A DNA stretch of 21,162 nucleotides from positions 1 to 21,162 of IMG/VR virus record IMGVR_UViG_3300025168_007605. One strand, written 5' to 3'. Made by a program: the position numbers and the translations under genes. The notes under the pieces were generated by a model. That model saw only the letters and a list, made by a program, of their open reading frames with translations, had not been told where the DNA came from and ran no database searches. Origin of the DNA: a virus. Positions 7,878 through 15,293 of the stretch are shown here, piece by piece (position 1 is the stretch's first letter; each line of letters starts with the position of its first letter).

Positions 7878-10084
7878 TATTTTCTTCCGGCCCGTTTGGG
7901 TTTATTGGGGTTAAACAGGTTCTTTGGGTCATTATAGGGTCCATCACCACCAGCAACAGCGCGGGCTTGTGGTTGTTCATATTGCTGTTGGGGACTTTCA
8001 AGTTCTTGGACTCGTCCTTGCCCAGCCTGAGGGTTCCCAACCGCCACCGCTGGTTTTTGTCCCATTCTAAGGCTTTCTGGCCCTTGCGTTTGAATATTCT
8101 GGTTGCTAAGATTACTAAGCTCGCCAAGACTATTAATGCCGCTAAGAGCACTAAGGTCGTAATTTTGTCCTGGATTTCTGTCGTAAAACCCTTTACTGCC
8201 CCCTCGATAAGCAACTTGATCATCATTGTTTTCTACTGGCTCACCTGTTGGAATTGCTTGGTTTGGCTTAGTAGGTGCTACATAGCTAGGGTCGTACTCA
8301 GGAGGAGTACCATAACGACCGCCATAACCGCCATAACCGCTACCACTGCCATAACCACCACCATAACCACCAGCACCTTGACCACCAGCACCATAAGTAC
8401 CACCGCCCATACCGCCGCTTGGACCATAATCACTGTTGTAGCTAGGCGCTCCTCCGGCGTAACCATAACCACCCGCCATTGGTCCGAGAGAAGCAGTAAG
8501 TGCTCCAACATTTTGCAACGTTTGCATAGGCAAGTTGTACTGACCTGTAAAGTTTTGGTAATTTAAATCCATTAGCGATTGCTGTCTTCCTCGACCTAAA
8601 CCACCCATACCCATCATTGATTGAATATCGCCTTGCTGGAGTTGCGGTAATAAACTAGCCATTCCACCATACTGGCTACCGTATCCGCTTAACGCACCTG
8701 CCCCTTGCATACCTAATCCAGCTAATCCTTGACCGCCTTGCATGCCCATACCGTATAGTTGTTGACCAAGAGCACCTAGTTGTTGTCCTTGTTGTAACTG
8801 ATTACCAAATCTTTGTTGATCTATATTTGAAACCTGTTGTCCTTGTTGTAATGTGTTACCAAACCTTTGTTGGTCTAACTGGTTTAATCCTTGACCCCTT
8901 TGCATTTGATTATCAATAGCGGCTTGTTCTGAAGCGTTTAATGCCTGACCTGTGTTTAGTTTAGCCTGTGCCTGTTGTGCTTCTAAACTTCCTAACTGCT
9001 GTGCTCGGGCTAATTGGTTCTGAGCTTCGGTAGTAGAAAGTGCTCCAAATTGTTGTCCTCTAGCTAATGCGGCAGACCCTTCTTGTCCTGCTAGTCCCGC
9101 TTCTTGTCCTGCTAGTCCTGATTGTAATCCGGCTAATCCGGCCTGTCGGCCTTGTTGAGATTCAAAAGCCTGTTGTGCTTGTTGCTGTGCTGAACCGTAA
9201 CCCTGACTTCTTATCGCAGCAATTTGTTCTGCGGCTCCTCGTGCTGTATTCTCAGCTAACTCATCCCGTCGCATTCTTGATCGAGAACCACCAAAAGCTC
9301 CTCCGCTAACAGCTTCATCTCTCAGACCCATATCGCCTTTAGACAACCCTTCCCGAACATCTTTCATTGTTTGTTGAACAACTTGATCTTCGTAGGGATC
9401 AAAATATCTTTGAGCGGAATTAGGATCATACATTTTAGTAGACCCGTAACCACTTTGTTCTGCCCGACTTAATCCCCCACGTGCTTGACCAAACTGAGGG
9501 GTTGCCGCCGCTGTTTCTCTTCGAGCTAACTCTAAGTTTGGTGCTCCTGTACGTGTGAGATCTTGAGACTCACCAAAGGCAGGGACTCCTCCTTCTAAAT
9601 AACTGCGACCAGACTCTCCAAACTGAGCACCTTCTATAAGTCCTCTACCGGACTGCTGCTGCTCAGCGCCCATGATCATGTTTCTACCGCTAGTATCGAA
9701 TTGGGCACCTTCTGTAAGTCCTGCACCAACGTTTGTTAATCCTCTACCTTCGCTAAGACCTCGATTTATTTCATCCTGTCCTCTACTTAACGCTCCTCGA
9801 GTCATTCCTGAGGCTTCATCCAGTAGCCCTGCTTGTGCTCCTAAATAAGGTCGATAGCTACCAATAGCTTGGTCCGCCATTTGCATACCGTATTGTTCTC
9901 TAGGATCAAACCCAGCAACTCTGTCGCCCGTATAAGTGAACGGACTAGAGTTTGCCTGTCCCATCTGATTAAACTGTTGTCTTAAAAACGTATCAGCATA
10001 CGGGAAAATACCCTGTTGTAGGAATTGTCCTACATAGGGTGCGGGGGCCTGACTCGAATATTCTTGGTCTTCTCTACTAGCCAT
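7877..10084 (-). CDS. Gln/Gly-rich virion-type protein, ~735 aa
   Basis: Long low-complexity protein. Its N-terminal ~120 residues look folded (APYVGQFLQQGIFPYADTFL). The middle is a series of loose repeats rich in Gln, Gly, Ala and Leu (GLAGQEAGLAGQEG; DQQRFGNQLQQGQQLGAL), predicted to be helical and extended. A Gly/Tyr block at bases ~8310-8417 follows, then a polar tail ending in basic residues (NKPKRAGRK). I prefer the ATG at 10084, which has AGGA 10 nt upstream and overlaps the preceding gene by only 8 nt. An in-frame ATG at 10105 would add seven residues but has a weaker site. Proteins of this composition occur beside internal virion or tail genes in marine phages, but I cannot name a family. 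Confidence 0.82.
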   Translation of the reverse strand: MASREDQEYSSQAPAPYVGQFLQQGIFPYADTFLRQQFNQMGQANSSPFTYTGDRVAGFDPREQYGMQMADQAIGSYRPYLGAQAGLLDEASGMTRGALSRGQDEINRGLSEGRGLTNVGAGLTEGAQFDTSGRNMIMGAEQQQSGRGLIEGAQFGESGRSYLEGGVPAFGESQDLTRTGAPNLELARRETAAATPQFGQARGGLSRAEQSGYGSTKMYDPNSAQRYFDPYEDQVVQQTMKDVREGLSKGDMGLRDEAVSGGAFGGSRSRMRRDELAENTARGAAEQIAAIRSQGYGSAQQQAQQAFESQQGRQAGLAGLQSGLAGQEAGLAGQEGSAALARGQQFGALSTTEAQNQLARAQQLGSLEAQQAQAKLNTGQALNASEQAAIDNQMQRGQGLNQLDQQRFGNTLQQGQQVSNIDQQRFGNQLQQGQQLGALGQQLYGMGMQGGQGLAGLGMQGAGALSGYGSQYGGMASLLPQLQQGDIQSMMGMGGLGRGRQQSLMDLNYQNFTGQYNLPMQTLQNVGALTASLGPMAGGYGYAGGAPSYNSDYGPSGGMGGGTYGAGGQGAGGYGGGYGSGSGYGGYGGRYGTPPEYDPSYVAPTKPNQAIPTGEPVENNDDQVAYRGGSKGFYDRNPGQNYDLSALSGINSLGELSNLSNQNIQTQGPESLRMGQKPAVAVGNPQAGQGRVQELESPQQQYEQPQARAVAGGDGPYNDPKNLFNPNKPKRAGRK
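8310..8417. repeat. Gly/Tyr-coding low-complexity tract
   Basis: An imperfect run of ccgccataac and ccaccataac type units codes on the minus strand for GGY, GYGG and GSGSGYGG repeats. It is a low-complexity segment of the Gln/Gly-rich protein, of the kind seen in phase-separating or adhesive proteins. Confidence 0.8.
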
Positions 10085-11036
10085 ATCGCTTGTTTCCTGC
10101 TTCATTAAATCTTTCTAGATTAGCAATGCCTTTCGCGTGACTGCCATCTCCTGCTGCATCTACTGCGGCTTTTGACAACATATACTCTCCGTTACTTGCC
10201 ATCACCGGAATTAAATCATCTCGTGGACCACCTGGACCATGCATCGCACCGCCGTTAGGCATAAACATCGGTCGTTGAAGAGCTGAACCTTGATTAGCAA
10301 AAGTAACAGAAGAACCTGATACGGGGCTTATTTCTAACGAGGAGCGTCTTCTGTTTGAGTTTCCTGGAAGTGTTTTTGTGCTGACCAAACTTCCTGAACG
10401 GTCACTACCGCCCCCCAGTAATCGCTCAAGAAGCGCAGTACTCATCTGCCCAACTCCTTTAGATACCGCATTTTGAACCATAGGGTCTTGTTCATTGTAA
10501 AAATCACCCATTTGTTCAAACATAGTAGGATCAGGAAGAACATCAGGAGCATCTACATCGATATCCTCTTTCCCAAACATCGACTCTACTAACATATCCT
10601 CAGGTTTTTGTTGCGCCAGTTTTGTAAAGTCCACTCCTGCTCCTGCTTGTTCAGGCCCAGAAAGTTCTTGAGTCAAAAGATCTAAAATTCCTAAACTTCC
10701 GCCTATCCCTCTTTTTAAATAACCACCGACAGCCATTCCGGCAATACCATACTGGTCTAAATCAGCAGGGCTAACGCCTGCCGCCTCTAACTGTTGTAAA
10801 ATCATAGCTTGGTTATCAGCTTGTGCGCCAGCACCCTCTTCAAAAGGATTAGAAACTGCAGTTACGGTACTTCCCTCTACAGGCGAGATGCCTATTCCTT
10901 CATCTCCAGGAGCCGTCGAAGGAGAAGTACCGCTTCCTATTTGTGCGGGTTGATCAGGATCTCCCATAATTTTACTCGTCAGTACATTAGTGGCGACGTT
11001 GACGGCGACTGCTGTTGCTATAGCGGCCATACTCAT
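10077..11036 (-). CDS. Virion-type protein with conserved-looking C-terminal module, 319 aa
   Basis: Unrecognised 319-aa protein whose ATG overlaps the preceding TGA (ATGA). The N-terminus is a short Ala/Val-rich helix (MAAIATAVAVNVATNVL) without a cleavage site, perhaps membrane- or assembly-associated. The middle is Gly/Pro/Asp-rich and acidic. The last ~55 residues contain DDLIPVMASNGEYMLS followed by a helix with AVDAAGDGSHAKG. This C-terminal pattern of a Pro-rich turn, a SNGEYM-like strand and a short helix recalls the ends of some phage tail or internal virion proteins. A structural role is likely by context; the precise function is unknown. Confidence 0.82.
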   Translation of the reverse strand: MSMAAIATAVAVNVATNVLTSKIMGDPDQPAQIGSGTSPSTAPGDEGIGISPVEGSTVTAVSNPFEEGAGAQADNQAMILQQLEAAGVSPADLDQYGIAGMAVGGYLKRGIGGSLGILDLLTQELSGPEQAGAGVDFTKLAQQKPEDMLVESMFGKEDIDVDAPDVLPDPTMFEQMGDFYNEQDPMVQNAVSKGVGQMSTALLERLLGGGSDRSGSLVSTKTLPGNSNRRRSSLEISPVSGSSVTFANQGSALQRPMFMPNGGAMHGPGGPRDDLIPVMASNGEYMLSKAAVDAAGDGSHAKGIANLERFNEAGNKRYG

Positions 11037-11581
11037 AACACTTGCTCCATAATTTTATCGATTTGTTTTATATCAAAATAGTTAAAATCTAGTTTAGAAA
11101 AATCATCTACAGTTACTTCGTTCAGTATGTCGTCAATGTCTAAACAGTCTGTTCTATGAACCGTTATAAAAGTACATTCTTCATGAATGTATAATACTCT
11201 TTTTGTGCCCGCTTCGGTTATTCCATGATACGGAGCTTTTATACGTTCTACTCCTTTATCACTGTAGATAGACGCCTCACCCTTCATAATAAAGAAAGGA
11301 TGGTTTTTAGCGTGTATTTTAGTAGAAACTAATAAATCCTTAGGCATAACTATTTGTCTTATGTACTGTCCGTCTGCAAAGTTATGCGTAACAGCCCCTT
11401 CTGTTTGCCCTGTTATTTGATTACTTAATTCGTGCTGGTTGTTTTCTTCGCAATGTTGGGTAATTGCAGCTTCAAACTCTTGGATTTTATTTTGGAATTT
11501 AAGTTTGTTTTCTTTGTAGTCAAAAAACTCACAAGCTTCTTGATAAGTAAGCTCGGTGTTTTTTGTTAATGCCAAAGACAC
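11033..11581 (-). CDS. Cupin-like small protein, 182 aa
   Basis: The start is GTG at 11581, overlapping the stop of the 35-aa gene as TAGTG, so translation is probably coupled. Residues ~1-60 are helical and charged. Residues ~65-145 look like a double-stranded beta-helix (cupin) core, with the run HNFADGQYIRQIVMPKDL, then KIHAKNHPFFIMKGEASI, a turn near GITEAGTKRVLYIHEE and TFITVHRTD. His residues at the first two spots and in TVHRTD could bind metal, but the canonical cupin motif is not intact. Marine phages often carry a similar small cupin-like gene near virion genes. The role is unknown; an assembly or structural accessory is one guess. Confidence 0.75.
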   Translation of the reverse strand: MSLALTKNTELTYQEACEFFDYKENKLKFQNKIQEFEAAITQHCEENNQHELSNQITGQTEGAVTHNFADGQYIRQIVMPKDLLVSTKIHAKNHPFFIMKGEASIYSDKGVERIKAPYHGITEAGTKRVLYIHEECTFITVHRTDCLDIDDILNEVTVDDFSKLDFNYFDIKQIDKIMEQVL

Positions 11582-11688
11582 TAGAATCGGCTCCTAGTCT
11601 TTTGTTTCTTTCCTTTGGGCGTGTAGATATAGAAGTCCGAACGGCTCCCTTTTTTCTTTGCGTATGCTTTCTTATTTACACCAACCAT
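11581..11688 (-). CDS. Tiny basic protein, 35 aa
   Basis: Short gene: ATG at 11688, AGGAGG at 11693-11698 four nt upstream, stop TAG overlapping the next gene's GTG start. The product (MVGVNKKAYAKKKGSRSDFY, then a Lys/Arg-rich tail) is strongly basic with no hydrophobic segment. It is the first gene after the only real intergenic gap of the window. It resembles in style the tiny Lys-rich proteins at 17251-17842. A nucleic-acid-binding or virion-DNA-associated role is possible but unproven. Confidence 0.7.
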   Translation of the reverse strand: MVGVNKKAYAKKKGSRSDFYIYTPKGKKQKTRSRF

Positions 11689-11766
11689 GGATCCTCCTGC
11701 GTGTTTACACGTATTTGCGAGTTAAAGCTCATCTCGTAAAACTGCAGCACCGAGGCCGATAACCCG
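11689..11766 (-). other. Untranslated leader upstream of the 35-aa gene
   Basis: The gap between the cyclase stop (11775) and the ATG at 11688 is the only stretch over ~25 bp without a gene. On the minus strand it contains CGAG/CTCG and CGTG/CACG short inverted repeats, the latter with a TAAA loop at 11700-11711, just before AGGAGG. No U-run terminator and no tRNA fold is evident. It is probably the leader of a transcript covering the downstream virion genes. Confidence 0.4.
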
Positions 11767-11795
11767 ATTATATATCAAAAAGTGTATATTTTTAA
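11767..11795 (-). promoter_or_regulatory. Candidate sigma70-type promoter
   Basis: On the minus strand a perfect TATAAT (11772-11767) lies 17 nt downstream of TTAAAA (11795-11790), which matches 4 of 6 positions of TTGACA. It overlaps the last codons of the cyclase gene and faces the only intergenic gap. The position is sensible for expression of the virion genes, but the region is AT-rich and chance matches are common. Confidence 0.4.
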
Positions 11796-13550
11796 AGGTT
11801 TTTCTTTACCTTTTACCTTCATTGGTTTTAGCTGTTTTAACGTGTAACTACAAAAAGTCTTAGTAGTCTCACCAACCAACACGTCTGCTCCTGCTTCTTT
11901 CGTTGCCGACTCGAGTCTAGCGGCGGTATTAACGGCGTCTCCAATAGCCGTATAATCAAATCTTTGGTCAGACCCCATGTTGCCGATAATGGCTTCTCCG
12001 CTGTTTATACCTATTCCTATCTGAATTGCAGGCAACCCTTTAGCTTCGAACTCTGTGTTGAGAGTTTCCATATTAACTTGTATTTGCTTGGCGCACTTGA
12101 TAGCCCAGTCTTCGTGTCCTTCTAAATCTAAAGGTGCTCCAAAGATAGCCATCATTGCATCACCAATATACTTATCCACCATTCCATAACACTCGGCTAC
12201 TGCAGATTGCTGTGCTGTAAGGGCTTTATTCATTATATACGTTACCTCTTCGGGAGTTACTCTCTCAGATAAGGCCGTAAAGCCCCGTACATCGGTAAAC
12301 AGGAACGTACAGTACCGTTTCTCTCCACCTAACGTTAATAGGCTAGGATCGTCTTGAAGTCTCTTAACTTGCCTTGGGTCTAAATAATGCTCAAACTGCT
12401 TTTTAATTAATTGTCTTAACTTATACTGTTCTTTGTAATTAAGATAAAATGCAGCAGACGCAACAACAAACTGAGAAACCATCGTCCACGTTACGTCAAC
12501 TAAGAAACCGCGCTGTATTAATACAAAACCTAAAAACCCCATGCCTGCAATAGACAGTCCAGAAAAAGTAAGCCCTAGATATACTCCCAAATAGTTTATA
12601 AACAAAAATACTAACAACACCCCCAAGATGAATATGAGGATTTCATACAGCCTTGCGTCACTTGGGATCATTGGCATACGTTTATTAGATGCATGAATAA
12701 TAGTTTCAGCCAGTGACGCTTGTATTTGATGGGGGTATAAAAGACCTTTGGGCGTGGCTACTTGAGGAAGTATGCCTTTAGCAGTAGTCCCAACTATAAC
12801 CACTTTGCCCTCTACATCCATTTCAGATAAAGACGTTTCAGCGGGAGCAACCCAATTAACCCAAACTCTACCATCAAAATCAGTCGGGATAGGGTTTAAC
12901 TGTTTAACTCTCACTTCTTGAATACCGTTGGCGTTGGTTTTAATAACGTAGGTACTTGTGCCTGTAACAGACTTTAAAAGCTGAGTACCAAAACTTGCCA
13001 TCCAACCGTCAGGACTACGCATTAACAATGGCATTCTCCGTACTAAACTATCAACGTCTACAGGTGCGGAGACTATGCCTTGAAGAGCAACGTCTCTTAG
13101 GCTCGGAATGTTCTGTGTAACACCTTTAGCGATTATTCCTCCAATGTCGTCGCCTAAGATTACCGTGCCTTCTGTTTTAGGAATTTCTTTGTAGCCGTCA
13201 GTCTCAAACATGGCTATAACACTGGGGTAATAAGATAACGCCTCTGCAAAATTTGCATCACCTCCGAACCGATCAGGTTCACTAAAGACCGCAACCCAGG
13301 ATACAGATGCCGCTCCTGCATTTAACAAGTCTATGTGTATTTTTGCTAATCGTTTTCGGGGGAAAGGCCAACCCCCTTCGTTCTGTATATCCGACTCAGT
13401 TAGATTCAACAGAACTATCGCCCCCGTTGGCTCTTCCGTTTTAACAAAGTAATCAAAGGTTCTTAGCTTTACAACCTCAACCAAAGTAGGCTGATAAATT
13501 AATGCAGAAAACAACAGAGAGGACACTAGGAATATGATCGTCTTTTTCAT
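11775..13550 (-). CDS. CHASE2-domain class III adenylate/guanylate cyclase, 591 aa
   Basis: Membrane nucleotide cyclase expected to make cAMP (or cGMP) from ATP (GTP). Residues 1-20 are a membrane anchor. Residues ~25-285 form a periplasmic CHASE2 sensor (GGWPFPRKRLAKIHIDLLNA, VFSEPDRFGG). About three membrane helices lie at ~301-371. The catalytic domain spans ~411-591. Visible catalytic features are FTDVRGF (metal Asp420), DKYIGDAMMA (Lys460 and metal Asp464), and DYTAIGDAVNTAARLE (Thr534, Asn541, Arg545). Lys with Asp or Thr at the base-contacting positions is usual for adenylate cyclases, so ATP is the likelier substrate. The ATG overlaps the FecR stop (TAATG) behind a strong AGGAGGG at 13554-13560. 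All key residues are present, so it looks active. A full sensor cyclase is unusual cargo for a phage. Confidence 0.93.
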   Translation of the reverse strand: MKKTIIFLVSSLLFSALIYQPTLVEVVKLRTFDYFVKTEEPTGAIVLLNLTESDIQNEGGWPFPRKRLAKIHIDLLNAGAASVSWVAVFSEPDRFGGDANFAEALSYYPSVIAMFETDGYKEIPKTEGTVILGDDIGGIIAKGVTQNIPSLRDVALQGIVSAPVDVDSLVRRMPLLMRSPDGWMASFGTQLLKSVTGTSTYVIKTNANGIQEVRVKQLNPIPTDFDGRVWVNWVAPAETSLSEMDVEGKVVIVGTTAKGILPQVATPKGLLYPHQIQASLAETIIHASNKRMPMIPSDARLYEILIFILGVLLVFLFINYLGVYLGLTFSGLSIAGMGFLGFVLIQRGFLVDVTWTMVSQFVVASAAFYLNYKEQYKLRQLIKKQFEHYLDPRQVKRLQDDPSLLTLGGEKRYCTFLFTDVRGFTALSERVTPEEVTYIMNKALTAQQSAVAECYGMVDKYIGDAMMAIFGAPLDLEGHEDWAIKCAKQIQVNMETLNTEFEAKGLPAIQIGIGINSGEAIIGNMGSDQRFDYTAIGDAVNTAARLESATKEAGADVLVGETTKTFCSYTLKQLKPMKVKGKEKPLKIYTF

Positions 13551-14659
13551 TAACCCTCCTGCAGTATTCTAATGGTAGAATCTCCTCCGTTAATTTTTAT
13601 AACATTAGAAACTCCATCTTGAATCAAAATTACGGTGTACCCTCCTGTTATGTCTAAATCTAATCGTGTATACTCGCTAACACCCCTTATAAGACTTAGC
13701 GTCTGCCCTGTGATAAGCGTAGTTATTTGCGTGTCTGCATCTGTCCCTAACGTTGTTCCGGTGACAGTAACTCCAGAGACTTGCGCTAATTTGTCCTCTT
13801 CCTTTGCTATCCCTAGTGCATCTAATACATTAAGTAAGTCCTCTAAATAATTGATATCTAAGTAATTGATGTCCAGTTCGGTAAACTCTAACTCATCATC
13901 TGCAAGAAAATCTTCTTCTAGGTAATCGATATCTAAATCATTAAAGTCTAAAATATTAGCAGTTTTAACGGTTCTTTCATCTGAAATAACTTTTTCTTCT
14001 TTTGGGGGGGTTACAATCAGCATGTTGTCAATAAAATCTAGAGTGAGATCCAGGACAACAGGTTTGGACGGAGCAGACTCATACACCGAGACCGTAGTAG
14101 CTTCGTAAGGCTTATTAAGTAATACGCTACCCATGGCCGTAATAACCTCGATCTCTCCGCTAGATACTCCGTATTGGTCGGGTAATAGGATAATAAGACT
14201 ACGGCCTAACTCGTCTACGGTGGCTGTAAAATCTGTGCCGCGAATGGCGATATCAGCCGTGGGGGTCTTGAGGGATATATTCCGCTTATCTATCTGTCCT
14301 AGCTTACCGCTTATAAACCTAGCGGTGCCTAATCCAAAGGTAAGCGCCATTTTAGACTTACTAGGGTTTGCATCATAGATGTATTCATCTATTGTCAGTT
14401 GGGAGTGTTCTGTTAGCTTGACCGTAGAATCATCTAGGAACGTGATCGCCATACGGCCATTCGCAGTAACAGCCTCATCGTTAGACTGAACAGAAAACTT
14501 TAAGTCTGCGGTAAATGGCGACTGTTCTCTTTTTATCTGCGCGTACCCTGATACCTCCGATACCCCGCCTATCTCAACAGCCGAGGCTTGAGCCTTGGTC
14601 GTTTTGAATGACGCAAAGAGTACCGTTAGAACCAACAGATATAATTTTAAGCCAGTCAT
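13550..14659 (-). CDS. Secreted FecR-domain protein with C-terminal curlin-like repeat, 369 aa
   Basis: Signal peptide ~1-23 (MTGLKLYLLVLTVLFASFKT, cleavage near TKA-QA), so periplasmic or exported. Residues ~55-155 match the FecR fold: ITFLDDSTVKLTEHSQLTID, then LTFGLGTARFISGKL, KTPTADIAIRGTDFTA and a final strand. Residues ~236-282 are an acidic repeat region (DLDIDYLEEDF, ELDINYLDINYLEDLL). The last ~29 residues (YTVILIQDGVSNVIKINGG, then STIRILQEG) look like curlin-type repeats. FecR proteins classically relay signals across the envelope, and FecR and CHASE2 domains often co-occur, so the cyclase encoded next may be its partner. It overlaps the curlin-like gene by 86 nt; the ATG at 14659 is needed for the signal peptide. 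Confidence 0.9.
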   Translation of the reverse strand: MTGLKLYLLVLTVLFASFKTTKAQASAVEIGGVSEVSGYAQIKREQSPFTADLKFSVQSNDEAVTANGRMAITFLDDSTVKLTEHSQLTIDEYIYDANPSKSKMALTFGLGTARFISGKLGQIDKRNISLKTPTADIAIRGTDFTATVDELGRSLIILLPDQYGVSSGEIEVITAMGSVLLNKPYEATTVSVYESAPSKPVVLDLTLDFIDNMLIVTPPKEEKVISDERTVKTANILDFNDLDIDYLEEDFLADDELEFTELDINYLDINYLEDLLNVLDALGIAKEEDKLAQVSGVTVTGTTLGTDADTQITTLITGQTLSLIRGVSEYTRLDLDITGGYTVILIQDGVSNVIKINGGDSTIRILQEG

Positions 14660-15293
14660 TATCCTGAGTACTCAGTTGTTGTATATTAAATGTTCGACTG
14701 CCGCCTGTTTGGTCAAGGTAGAAATAACCCCCAGCACTTGCAGTCACACCAGTTCCTGTATATGTGAGCGTGTTATCAGAACCATCAATATCTACATAAT
14801 TCGTGCTACCGTCAATATTAATATTTGACGTTATGGTGTTGTTTGAACCCTGTATAATCCAATCAAGATCAAGGGTCGCCGCTAGTGCAGTAGTGCCTTG
14901 ATTAAGGGTGAAAGTGTTGCCTGTGCCAGTAACGTTGACTAATTGGTTGCTTGAGTCAGCACCGTAAGTATTTGACGGGTCTACCTGAATAGTAAAAGTG
15001 TTGGTTGACCCAGTAAAATTGTAGTTACCCGTAAAGCTATCAGCCCATATGTCACCTAAGAACTTATTGGTAGCCCCAATCATATTGATGTCTAAGGTCA
15101 TGCTAGTACCGTCAAGATCAAGAGGCGTTAAGCTACCCGCCGTTGAATTCAAGCCACCGATCAGGTTGCTAATGCCTAACTGTTCTATGTCTATGTTAGC
15201 TGTAGCGCCAGATTGATCTATGTATATTTCGTTGTCAGCCGCGAACAGCGGGGATGCAGTCATCGTTGCAATCAGGATTATTAATTTTTTCAT
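14574..15293 (-). CDS. Secreted curlin-like protein (CsgA-type candidate), 239 aa
   Basis: Probable secretion substrate of the neighbouring CsgG/CsgF pore. Signal peptide residues 1-18 (MKKLIILIATMTASPLFA). The mature protein is rich in Asn, Thr, Gly, Ser and Asp, with almost no Lys or Arg. It starts with a curlin-type unit (IYIDQSGATANIDIEQLGIS) and has a similar one near residues 190-213 (YFYLDQTGGSRTFNIQQL). In between, a Gly-x-x-Asn turn recurs at ~72, 94, 122, 148, 161 and 170, as in a beta-solenoid. It ends with two Cys (TLCVIQNDQGSSLGC). Repeats are much less regular than in E. coli CsgA. I chose the ATG at 15293 (AGGAG 11 nt upstream, signal peptide begins there) over the TTG at 15320. 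It overlaps csgG by 59 nt. Confidence 0.8.
   Translation of the reverse strand: MKKLIILIATMTASPLFAADNEIYIDQSGATANIDIEQLGISNLIGGLNSTAGSLTPLDLDGTSMTLDINMIGATNKFLGDIWADSFTGNYNFTGSTNTFTIQVDPSNTYGADSSNQLVNVTGTGNTFTLNQGTTALAATLDLDWIIQGSNNTITSNINIDGSTNYVDIDGSDNTLTYTGTGVTASAGGYFYLDQTGGSRTFNIQQLSTQDNDWLKIISVGSNGTLCVIQNDQGSSLGC

Noticed and set aside
7870-8226. 118-aa minus-strand frame with a plausible membrane helix, overlapping the end of the Gln/Gly-rich gene
   Set aside because: It lies almost wholly inside a convincing gene in another frame. Its hydrophobic run can arise from frame-shifted Ser/Asn/Leu codons, and it has no independent ribosome-site or homology support.
11689-11774. tRNA or intrinsic terminator in the intergenic gap
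   Set aside because: No cloverleaf pairing or CCA-type end is visible, and the inverted repeats are short (4-5 bp) and not followed by a T-run on the minus strand.
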